Assembly: GCF_019249655.2 (NCBI RefSeq)
Contig: NZ_CP137557.1
Span: forward strand, 1,795,001-1,859,000
DNA: 64,000 nucleotides
Direction: 5' to 3'
Source of the DNA: Segatella copri
Lineage (GTDB): Bacteria; Bacteroidota; Bacteroidia; Bacteroidales; Bacteroidaceae
Below are positions 41,520 to 50,111 of the stretch, piece by piece (within the stretch, counting starts at the first letter, position 1; each line of letters opens with the position of its first letter). Position numbers and translations under genes: made by a program. The notes beneath the pieces are model-generated. The model ran no database searches, was not told the origin of the DNA, and was given only the letters and a program-made list of their open reading frames with translations.

Positions 41520-41917
41520 ACTGCATCCTCCTTCTCATAAAGTTTCATCAACGCCATAACAGACTTGGCACATCCTTTTTTAACGGAAACCAAAGTTCCA
41601 TTTGGAAAGGTTATGTTTATGCCATAAAGGAGGTCCTCCATAGGAAGATCTATGGTAGGAGGTTCCATAGGCACGAACATCATGCCTGTACTTGATGCAG
41701 ATGCTTCTGCTTTTTCTCTGCGGGCTGCCTCCTGGGCTTGGCGGATTTCCTGCTTGGCACGTAAAACTGAATATCCTTTTTCGCACATCCAGTTCATCAT
41801 GGTGCGATGATTTACATGTCTTTCCTTCAAGAAAGGAGTAAGTTGGGCCTTGGGGTTTCGATTCAGATAGACTAAGAAGGAATCCCAAGCCTTCTCAAAA
41901 CGTTCGTTTGCTGTCAT
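41507..41917 (-). CDS. tnpA: IS66 accessory protein TnpA
   Basis: 136 residues from the ATG at 41917 (MTANERFEKAWDSFLVYLN); an upstream in-frame ATG at 41959 lies close to the element's end and is less likely. A helix-turn-helix-like part (FLKERHVNHRTMMNWMCEKGYS) is followed by a linker and the C-terminal strand region ITFPNGTLVSVKKGCAKSVMALMKLY. First gene of the IS66 operon. Confidence 0.85.
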   Translation of the reverse strand: MTANERFEKAWDSFLVYLNRNPKAQLTPFLKERHVNHRTMMNWMCEKGYSVLRAKQEIRQAQEAARREKAEASASSTGMMFVPMEPPTIDLPMEDLLYGINITFPNGTLVSVKKGCAKSVMALMKLYEKEDAVCLD

Positions 41918-42225
41918 AATTTGTTTGATTTTAAAATGATGGTGCAAAGGTACGAACAAATGAGAAGACTACAATGGTATAAACGCGGAGCCGCTTACAT
42001 ATTATGATGATACTTCCATGATACATTGATGATACTTCTTGCCGCATTTTTCAAGAAGTGTCATTGATGTTAAGTTGTTAATCATCAGAAAGATAACTGG
42101 TATTTTGAGGGCAAAAATGAGACTATGAGACCTTTTTCACAGAAAAAACTTATTATAGATATAAAGATGTCGCCTGTTTACGTTGTCAAGTTTGCGACAT
42201 CTTTATAATCCATTTCGTATTGTCT

Positions 42226-42759
42226 TTATATTACCATCAACAATTGCAGCAAAGCCTTAAAGCCACCTTTGTTCTTTTCTTCTTTGAATACTTTAAGAAC
42301 TTTCTCCTTGATAATGTAATCCTTTAATTTCTCCCGATATGTAGGATGGGATAGTAATATCCATAGTTCCTTGTCAATGTAGGCGTATTTGGTATTCCTC
42401 TCCAGCCACGCTCTTGAAGGAGACTCGGTTTTTACTTCAGCATTTGTCCAGACCAAATGCCAGAACTTATCTGATTTCAAAAAATAGTACGGATAGTGTA
42501 AGGGGGTAAGATTCTCTTGATGAGCTTTCATGAAACACTCTCCGAAAACACCTTTGTATGTTGGTGCAATCTCCTCATACGTGAACTGGTTGACAGACTT
42601 TCCGTATTCTATCAGTTTGATGATAGATAGGATAAGTACTGGCTTGGCGATGATACGGACATGGCTTTTCCTATTGGTACATTGGTTCATCTTATCGATG
42701 AGCTCGCAATAGTAATCAAATGCCTTGTCATAGTCGAAAAATCTGAGATATGTAGTCAT
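42226..42759 (-). CDS. Protein resembling sulfur-binding (SBD) regions of phosphorothioate-sensing enzymes
   Basis: 177 residues. After a short helical start, RIIAKPVLILSIIKLIEYGKSVNQFTYEEIAPTYKGVF, then HYPYYFLKSDKFWHLVW, follow the plan KPxLLLxIIxLIexg...N.f.eei...y...f....P.ypF..L.sd.fWhL known from the N-terminal domains of HNH-type restriction proteins that read modified or phosphorothioated DNA. No HNH motif is present and the end is a basic helix. It is divergent to the Ssp-like operon and has its own TATTTTTG box on the minus strand. A part in sensing the phosphorothioate mark is an inference from sequence look and place. Confidence 0.6.
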   Translation of the reverse strand: MTTYLRFFDYDKAFDYYCELIDKMNQCTNRKSHVRIIAKPVLILSIIKLIEYGKSVNQFTYEEIAPTYKGVFGECFMKAHQENLTPLHYPYYFLKSDKFWHLVWTNAEVKTESPSRAWLERNTKYAYIDKELWILLSHPTYREKLKDYIIKEKVLKVFKEEKNKGGFKALLQLLMVI

Positions 42760-42848
42760 AACAGCTTCATTTTAATGGGTTTGACAACTTTTTCTGCAAA
42801 AATACAAAAATAATCCGAGATAAGTGCATGTATTTCGAAAAATATTGT

Positions 42849-43278
42849 TATTTTTGCAATTGCATTCTACCGCAGAAAGCCCGAAGGGCTGAGCGGGTGG
42901 GTGTGACTTTTATGAAATAGAGCGTTTACTAACGTTCGTCTGCGACTACTCGTAAACTTCGCAACTTTACCTTTAGTTGGACGTAGATGTGACAATGGTG
43001 AATGCTCACGGTGGGTGTATTATATCCTGCTGCGAACTGTCGTATGCATACCATAACTGTATGTTTTGGTATCGTGTATGACTATATGTTCGTACCTGGA
43101 ATCATCATATACCATAACGTGGGCTTTCTGCATTGTCCGTCTCTTTCAACTAGGGCAATGCGAAGGCCTTCGAGTGGTGGGATGGGCAAGGAGAATCCCA
43201 CGTTTCCGTTTTATAGAGGCCTAACAGAATACTAACACAACTCACGATACCGGGATTCTATCGCTTTGAAGAAGATAG
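42849..43278 (+). ncRNA. Structured leader of the Ssp-like operon (predicted)
   Basis: TATTTTTG at 42849-42856 may start transcription, leaving about 420 untranslated bases before the DUF4007 gene. GCAGAAAGCCC (42872-42882) is exactly complementary to GGGCTTTCTGC (43121-43131), while its AGCCC can also fold back on GGGCT at 42886-42890, so two states exclude each other. More stems: GTTTAC/GTAAAC (42924-42957), GTGGGAT/ATCCCAC (43177-43201), and the palindrome CGAAGGCCTTCG (43161-43172). The base composition is richer in G+C than the neighbours. No known RNA family is recognised. Confidence 0.45.
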
Positions 43279-44142
43279 ATGTACAATAAATATACACTCT
43301 CTGGACATGAATCTTTTCCTTGCAAAACCTTATGGCTCACCAAGGGATATAACTTTATGATAGATGGAGGAAACTTCAATGCTTCTGATGCTGTAATAGC
43401 TTTGGGAGTAGGAAAAAACATGGTTTCTTCTATCCGATATTGGCTTAAGGTGTTTGGTATTTCCAATCAGGATGAGCCAAGCAGAATAGCAGATTATTTA
43501 TTCGATGAATCAGAAGGCGTAGATAAGTACATTGAAAGTTTGGGAACTTTGTGGTTGCTTCACTACCTTCTGGTCAGTTTGAAAGAGGCAACGCTTTATC
43601 ATATTACTTTTGTGCAATTCCAAAAAGAACGAAAGGTCTTTGAGAGGGAACAATTGGTGAACTTTGTGAAAAGACTGATGATAGAGGATGGAAAGGACAA
43701 AATCTTTAATGTGAATACCACCAAGAAAGATGTGGGTGTACTGTTGCAGAACTATGCCCAACCTTATAAGGCCAAGTCGTTTGAGGATTATTCTTCTCTT
43801 TTGATTGATTTGGATCTGGTAAGAACTGAAGATAATGGTAAGACGTTCGCCTTCAATATCGAAGGTAAGCGCAGGGTTCCGATGGAGATTTTCTTATATG
43901 CCATTCTTCAGGAAAAAGGCAAGGATAAGTCTGTATCATACGATACATTGCAGGAAATAGGCTTGATGTTCTGCATGACAGATGCTGAGGTCATTGATAT
44001 GGCTCAGTCTATAGGTGAGCATTATTCTGAGTATGTACAGTATAGTGATAATGCAGGTATCCGTCAGCTATTGTTTAAGGAAGGTTCTTCTTTGAAGGAC
44101 ATTGATGTTTTAGATAAGTATTATAAGAATGCGACAGTTTAG
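43279..44142 (+). CDS. DUF4007 protein, SspB-type component of DNA phosphorothioation
   Basis: 287 residues. It starts YTLSGHESFPCKTLWLTKGY and goes on DGGNFNASDAVIALGVGKNMVSSIRYWLKVFGI, the N-terminal helix-turn-helix-like core of DUF4007, followed by LGTLWLLHYLLV and FVKRLM...KDVGVLLQNYAQP. To my knowledge SspB, the nicking enzyme of the single-strand phosphorothioation system SspABCD, is of the DUF4007 family. The order DUF4007, large ATPase, PAPS-reductase-like protein agrees with sspB-sspC-sspD. Its stop overlaps the start of the next gene by 14 bases, so translation is coupled. Family is quite sure; equating it with SspB is an inference. Confidence 0.8.
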   Translation: MYNKYTLSGHESFPCKTLWLTKGYNFMIDGGNFNASDAVIALGVGKNMVSSIRYWLKVFGISNQDEPSRIADYLFDESEGVDKYIESLGTLWLLHYLLVSLKEATLYHITFVQFQKERKVFEREQLVNFVKRLMIEDGKDKIFNVNTTKKDVGVLLQNYAQPYKAKSFEDYSSLLIDLDLVRTEDNGKTFAFNIEGKRRVPMEIFLYAILQEKGKDKSVSYDTLQEIGLMFCMTDAEVIDMAQSIGEHYSEYVQYSDNAGIRQLLFKEGSSLKDIDVLDKYYKNATV

Positions 44143-44260
44143 TTTATCAGCAAACATAGAGGAAGGCTTTGCTAGTGAGGCCAAATATATCGTAACTCCT
44201 AATGCTCGCCAGGTGGCAGAGGGTATTGCGAATGGATTCCGTTCTGGAGTTCATTCTTAT

Positions 44261-45852
44261 CCTCAAATCCGCAACCTATAGGGTTTAGTGGGATTTTGCT
44301 TGCAAAGCGACAAAATTCATTTTATTGTACATATTTCTTGCACAACAGAAATGTCGCAGACACAAAATCCCCTTACCCCATAAAGCGACTTGAGGTAATA
44401 CGCTGGTTTAACCAGAAAAGCATGGTCTTTAACCAAAGTCTGTCTTGAACAGGTTGGCATAAGCATTGTTGTCTGAGTAAATATTCAATACATGCCTACG
44501 TGATGTCTTAATCCATTTCGCAGGAACAGAGATGAACTTGAAAACAAAGGTCTTGATTCTGCTGGTGGCACGCAATCCAAATTCATGGGTTTTCAATCTC
44601 TGCATAATAGCTTTGTAGAAGTTTCTGATGAGAGCTGTCATAAGCAGGAATACAGTATTCTGTGCCATGAACGATTTTGGCAATCGATTCCAGCCAAAGC
44701 CATTGTTCATGTCATCGAAGATGCGTTCCTTGCCACCACGAAGATTGTAGAATTCCACGATGTCTCTTGCACTCGACTTGTAATCGTTAGTCAGTATACA
44801 TCTGTAGGTATATTCGCCTTCCCAAATGTCAAGGTCTCCATCTATTCGCCTTTGTCTCTGTATGACAAGACGATACGGTTTTCCTTTCCATTTCTCAACA
44901 AGGATGGAATTCAGCTCAAATTCAATACCGTTGATTTCAACAGTTTTCCATCCAGTCAAGGCAAACATGGAATCGTAGAAGGAAGAGCATCTGTTGGCAC
45001 GAATATAAAAATGCCTGCAATGAGCCTCTACCATATCTACGATTTCCTCCGAGCATGAGCCGCAATCCATGCGGGCACGGGATATATATACTTCTGATGC
45101 CTCCAGTCGCTTGAAGATTCTTTCCAAAGTCTCTCTTTGGTTGAAGCGCACGTTTGTGTTGCCGTCTCTATTTTCAATACCGACAATCATGTCGTTAATG
45201 ACTGCCACACCTGGACTATAGCCCAGGAACTTCTTGTAGGTTGGTTTTGCATCATGCTTCTCTGTTTCAATGAACTGATGGTCAAAGTCAAAATCATACT
45301 CTTGACCGGATTTCAATTGACCAGTAGCAAGCAGGGCTTTGATCAATAAGCAGTTCATCTTGTCTGCAGTATTGAAATCATAGGAGTTGCCAGAAGCAGA
45401 TTTATAGGTGATGTTCTTACAAGTCAGTTCTTCGATAGCACGCAATATGGTGTCTGCGCTGCAAGTGCGAAGAGTTGGATGAAGAGACAAATGTTTCATC
45501 AAGTGAGTTGTAACATCCTCAATACATGAGCCGCCACAAAGATATACGCACATCAGAGAGCGTAGAATTTCGCTATATTGATAACCAAACATAGTGCATC
45601 TCAATCCCAAGGTGGAATCTATGGTTTGAGCTAAAAGAGCATCAAATTGCTCCATAATAGAAAAAATTCCTCCAAAAGGAGTGAGTTTCTCAGATTTTAT
45701 TTGTATCTTTGCCATGTCATATTAGAGTTTTGCTTGTCTTCTTTTCGCAACACTAAGGTAAGTGAAAATTCTGACATGGCAAAATCCTGGGCAACTTTTT
45801 GTTGCTCAGGCACTTATAAATAATGTTAAACTATAGTGTTGCGGAATTAAGG
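44261..45852 (-). mobile_element. IS1380-family insertion sequence, copy B
   Basis: 1592 bases. Ends CCTCAAATCCGCAAC and GTTGCGGAATTAAGG (13 of 15 inverted). The five-base duplication CTTAT is at 44256-44260 and 45853-45857. A read-in terminator hairpin lies at 45787-45811. It differs in sequence from copy A, so the two arrived independently. Confidence 0.96.
44429..45715 (-). CDS. IS1380-family transposase
   Basis: 428 residues, the same length as in copy A. DFDHQFIETEKHD, RARMDCGSCSEE and DIVEFYNLRGGKERIFDDMN carry the DDE residues. TTTGCCATGTCA (45708-45719), which holds the start codon, is exactly complementary over 12 bases to 45772-45783 upstream, as in copy A, and would hide the start codon in transcripts coming from outside the element. 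Intact, so mobility is likely. Confidence 0.95.
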   Translation of the reverse strand: MAKIQIKSEKLTPFGGIFSIMEQFDALLAQTIDSTLGLRCTMFGYQYSEILRSLMCVYLCGGSCIEDVTTHLMKHLSLHPTLRTCSADTILRAIEELTCKNITYKSASGNSYDFNTADKMNCLLIKALLATGQLKSGQEYDFDFDHQFIETEKHDAKPTYKKFLGYSPGVAVINDMIVGIENRDGNTNVRFNQRETLERIFKRLEASEVYISRARMDCGSCSEEIVDMVEAHCRHFYIRANRCSSFYDSMFALTGWKTVEINGIEFELNSILVEKWKGKPYRLVIQRQRRIDGDLDIWEGEYTYRCILTNDYKSSARDIVEFYNLRGGKERIFDDMNNGFGWNRLPKSFMAQNTVFLLMTALIRNFYKAIMQRLKTHEFGLRATSRIKTFVFKFISVPAKWIKTSRRHVLNIYSDNNAYANLFKTDFG

Positions 45853-48800
45853 CTTATACCATTATTGGCTCTTATGGAACAGGTAAGTCTAGTTTCTTAT
45901 TGGCTTTGGAAAGAGACTTGATGGGAGGTAAGCAATATGAATTGTTGAATCCTTCTGAACTTTCCGAGAAGAAGAAGTTTGAAGTTCTTAAAATTGTTGG
46001 CGACTATAAGGAGCTGTCTGTCTTGTTGAGTCAAAAACTCTCTGTTGATGGCACAGCTGATAGCATTCTGGATGAACTCAAAACCAAGTATAATAAACTG
46101 AAGAGCCAGGGAAAATTCCTGGTTATCTTCATTGATGAGTTTGGCAAGGTTTTGGAGCATGCTGCCAAGAATAATCCGGAGCGTGAACTTTACTTCATGC
46201 AGAAATTGGCTGAGTTCGTGAATGTGCCATCCAGAAATATCCTTCTTCTGACTACGCTTCATCAGAATTTCAACGCTTACTCCCGTAAGTTGAATGAAGT
46301 ACAGAAAGAAGAGTGGACGAAAGTAAAGGGGCGTTTCCAGGAATTGGTATTCGTAGAACCGATAGAGCAACTTCTCTATCTGGCTTCTACGCAGATTGAT
46401 GCCGGTAGAACCATGCAAAATGAAGATTCTGTGATTGATTCACTGGCTTCGTTAGCAAAGAAGACTGGTTTTGTTTCTCAAAACTTTTCTGGAGTAACTG
46501 CGCAGGCATTGGCTCCGCTGGAGCCATTTGCTGCATACGTCATTACACAGGCCATTCAGAGATATGGACAGAATGAGCGTTCTTTGTTTTCGTTCTTGAA
46601 TGCAAGGGGACGTAACTCTTTGTCTGAATATGAGGGGAAGATATATCAGCTTCAGTGCTGCTATGATTATATCTACTATAATTTCTACTCCTACCTGAAG
46701 GAGGCGAATGCCGACTCCATGCAATGGAGTTCGATGCAGGTTGCCATCGAGAGAGTGGAAGGTCAACTATGGGAAACCAAGTCAGACCTTGTAGATGCCA
46801 TCAAGCTGGTGAAAGCCATCGGATTACTGAATCTTTTCGGCAATGCTTCATTTAAGATGAACCGTGAAGATACTGCCCTGTATGCCAAAACTGCTTTGAA
46901 TATAGAAAACCCAACGGGGCTTTTAAAGAAGTTGGAGCAATTCAAGATTATCCGATATGCCAGCTATAAGTTCCGTTACATTCTTTTTGATGGCACAGAT
47001 ATCAATATAGAAGATGAAATCCGCAAGGCTGGTTTGGTGGTTAGCCGTCCTGTAAACTTTGTGGATGATATCAGAAACTATTGTTTCAAGAAGGTGGCTC
47101 CTGTCAAGGCTTGCTATTTCCAGAAAGGTACTCCAAGATACTTTGAGTATGAAGTGCTGGGTGAAGGAGTGGACAAGACTCCTACTGGCGATACTGATGG
47201 ATATATTCAGTTGATCTTCTCTTCCCATAAGAAAGTGTTGGAGGAGACTTGCGAGCTGAGTGAAAAGAGTGAGAATGCCATCATCTTTGTTTGTTTCAGA
47301 AATACAGACGAGTTGGTGTCTCACCTCTATCTGATAGAAAAGTACAAATATATATTGAGCAAGGTGTTGGTAGATAAATCTGATAAGGTTGCTATCAACG
47401 AAATCAATAATCTGATGGAATATGAGAAAGTGGTTCTCAATAAATCTATCAGTGATAGCTTGTTTGCATATAATGGAGATGTAACTTGGATTTTTAAGGG
47501 CGAGGAAAGAGAGGTTTGCTCCTTAAGAGACTTCAACCAGTTGCTGTCAGTGGTATGCGATGAGATTTATTCTCAGACTCCAGTGATGAACAATGAATTG
47601 TTCAACAAGCATAAGTTGAGTGGTTCAATCTCTAGTGCGAAAGGTAAGTACCTGGCTGCATTGCTGAACCAGAGCAATGAACAGGACTTAGGATTCCCTG
47701 GCGACAAGTTCCCACCGGAGAAAACCATTTATTATTCTCTCTTGAAGAGTACGGGGCTTCATGTGAATGGAGAGTTTACTGATGTGCCATCCAATGAAGG
47801 AATCATGCCTTTGTGGGATGCATGTGAGGAATTCCTGAAATCTACGACTTTCAAGCCTCGTAAGATTTCTGAGCTGATTAAGAAGTTGTCAGCAAAACCA
47901 TATAAGCTGAAGCAGGGATTCCTGGATTTCTGGATTCCCACCTATTTATATATAAAGAAGCAGGATTTCTCTCTGTATGGAACCAATGGAGCATACATCC
48001 CAAATATCAACATGGAGTTCTTTGAGTTGTTGCAGAAGCATCCGGGAGAATATCTGGTCAAGGCATTCGACGTGACAGGTGTTAAGGTGCAGATATTCAA
48101 CCAGTATCGTAAGTTCCTGAATGTTGAAGCCATGGGAAGTATCAAGAGCGATGATTTCATAGAAACCATCAAGCCATTCTTTTTCTTCTATAACAAGAGA
48201 TTGAATGATTATGCCAAGCATACCCGTAAGTTCAATCATGAGCAGACGGTAAGATTCCGTGATACTCTGGCTAGGGCAAAGGACCCGGAGAAGACTTTCT
48301 TCGAGGATTTGCCAGAGGCTTTGGGCTACGATAAGGAAGCTTTGCAGAATCCGGATAAGGTACAGGAGTTCTGTTATGTCATCAATCGGGCTGTGAAGGA
48401 ACTTCGTTCTTGCTATTCTGATATGATAGACCGTGTGGAAGGTCGCTTGTTGGAAACATTGGGCATCGAGTCATACGATTATTCTGAATATGTGGTAGAG
48501 ATTAGAAAGCGTTTGGCTCATGTCAAGGAATATCTCCTGACAGATAGACTGAAGGAATTCTATCAGCATGTGATGGCTGAGTTTGATAACCGCAATGAGT
48601 GGTACCAGTCTATTTGCTATACGGCATTGGAGCAACCTTTGGAGCGATTGCGCGATGAGCAAGAAGAAAAACTGATTGACAGTTTGCTTATGCTCTTTCA
48701 TGAATGTGAGAAATATTCTGATATATCCAAGGTGGCAGAAGATGAATCGGATGAAATTTATTCGTTGGATTTGGTTTCAACAAAGGGCAGCAATATCCAT

Positions 48801-48975
48801 TCCCAGACTTTCAGATTGCCAGAAAGCGAGATGCAGAAGGCTGAGGAATTGGAAAAAAGCATCGACAAGCTACTCGATGGCATTGGAAATGACAATGTAT
48901 CGGTATGTACATTGTTGAAAATATTGAATAAGAAGCTGGGTAAGTAGCCGCTTCCTTAAAAATGAATAGAGCAAA

Positions 48976-50076
48976 ATGAAAGTAAGAAATATTTTAGGAA
49001 TATCTGGCGGAAAGGACAGTGCGGCTTTGGCCATCTATCTCAAGCAGAAATACCCAAACTTAAAGATTGAGTATTATAATTCTGATACTGGCTGTGAATT
49101 GGCTGAGACGGAATTGCTGATTGATAGATTGAGTGCTTATCTGGGAAACATCAAAAGACTTAGGGCTGCTGAAGACAGTCCTGAGCCTACGCCTTTTGAG
49201 CATTTCCTAAAGGCAGCAGGAGGATTCCTGCCATCGCCACAAGCTCGATGGTGTACCAAGAAGATGAAACTTGATGAGTTTGAAAGATATGTAGGTGATG
49301 ACTATGCGGTATCATATGTTGGTATTCGAGGTGATGAAGACCGTGATGGTTATGTGTCTTCAAAACCTAATATTCAGTCTGTCTTTCCTTTCAGAAGAAA
49401 TATCTGGAGCGTGGATGTCATCAATAAGTTCTTGCACAAAGAAAACCAGGAGCAGATTATCGACATCTACGATAAGTTAAGCCCTGAGGGATTGATGAAG
49501 GAAGACTTGATGGATGTGTTGAAGAAACCGATTACCAAGCAATTCTACTATTCCAAAAAGCTGAATGCATTGTTGGATATAGACGTGAAGATGTTTAACC
49601 ATGCCGTCTTTGAATACTTGAAGACTACGGATTATCCTGTTGGTCATCTGGATTCATTCCCTTTGATAGATAACGACGAGGTGCTTGTAAAGGAAGATAT
49701 CTTCAAACTGCTGAGGGATAGTGGAGTAGGAGTACCATCTTATTATGAGGAAATTCCTTTCGAGGTGGATGGTAAGACGGGAACCTATTGCAGAAGCCGA
49801 AGCGGCTGTTATTTCTGCTTCTTCCAGCAGAAGATAGAATGGATCTGGCTCTATGAGCAGCATCCTGACTTATACGAAAAGGCAATGTCGTTTGAGAAGG
49901 ATGGTTATACCTGGATTCAGAATGAGAGTCTGGCAGACTTGATAAAGCCGGAGCGTATTCGCCAGGTGAAACTGGATATCATCAAGCGACAGGAAACAAA
50001 CAAAAATAAGAACAAAGGCACGAGTCTTGCCGAACTCTTCGGTGATGAATATGTTTGTGCCAACTGTTTTATTTAG
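48976..50076 (+). CDS. PAPS-reductase-like ATP-pyrophosphatase (SspD/DndC type)
   Basis: 366 residues. The PP-loop SGGKDS at residues 10-15 marks the N-type ATP pyrophosphatase fold, which adenylates its target; YYNSDTGCELAETELLIDRL is the usual second motif, followed by FLPSPQARWCTKKMKLDEF and VGIRGDEDRDGY. The C-terminal third has a cysteine set (TYCRSRSGCYFCFFQQKIEWIW and CANCF at the end), as in DndC and SspD, which move sulfur into the DNA backbone. It follows the ATPase gene by 28 bases. No cysteine desulfurase (SspA/DndA) is in the window, so the house-keeping IscS/SufS would have to supply sulfur. The gene is intact. Confidence 0.88.
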   Translation: MKVRNILGISGGKDSAALAIYLKQKYPNLKIEYYNSDTGCELAETELLIDRLSAYLGNIKRLRAAEDSPEPTPFEHFLKAAGGFLPSPQARWCTKKMKLDEFERYVGDDYAVSYVGIRGDEDRDGYVSSKPNIQSVFPFRRNIWSVDVINKFLHKENQEQIIDIYDKLSPEGLMKEDLMDVLKKPITKQFYYSKKLNALLDIDVKMFNHAVFEYLKTTDYPVGHLDSFPLIDNDEVLVKEDIFKLLRDSGVGVPSYYEEIPFEVDGKTGTYCRSRSGCYFCFFQQKIEWIWLYEQHPDLYEKAMSFEKDGYTWIQNESLADLIKPERIRQVKLDIIKRQETNKNKNKGTSLAELFGDEYVCANCFI

Positions 50077-50111
50077 AACTATATAATTAGAATATAATCG
50101 GAGGAACGTCT

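Larger units (their letters stand above)
39421..41998 (-). mobile_element. IS66-family insertion sequence
   Basis: 2578 bases. The inverted ends GTAAGCGGCTCCGCGTTTAT... begin with the GTAA typical of IS66, and the eight-base duplication ATATTATG is at 39413-39420 and 41999-42006. It carries the full tnpA-tnpB-tnpC set on the minus strand, so it is probably able to move. Confidence 0.97.
44129..48947 (+). pseudogene. Large P-loop ATPase (SspC-type), split by IS1380 just before Walker A
   Basis: Begins at 44129 (MRQFSLSANIEEGFASEAKY), is cut after codon 44 by IS1380 at 44261-45852 and goes on at 45858. Leaving out the element and one CTTAT copy gives ...GVHSY-TIIGSYGTGKSSFLLAL in frame, a protein of 1073 residues. 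Walker A is GSYGTGKSS, Walker B KFLVIFIDEFGKVLEH, then a sensor-like NILLLTTLHQNF. The rest is helical without known enzyme motifs. The 3' part (45900-48947) is open, but lacks the first half of the P-loop region if started inside. The element is oriented against the operon and should also break transcription. Without this ATPase the modification cannot be expected to work. Confidence 0.88.

Noticed and set aside
42849..43278. Leader as a group II intron or retron RNA
   Set aside because: No reverse transcriptase is near and no domain V-like or retron-like ends are seen.
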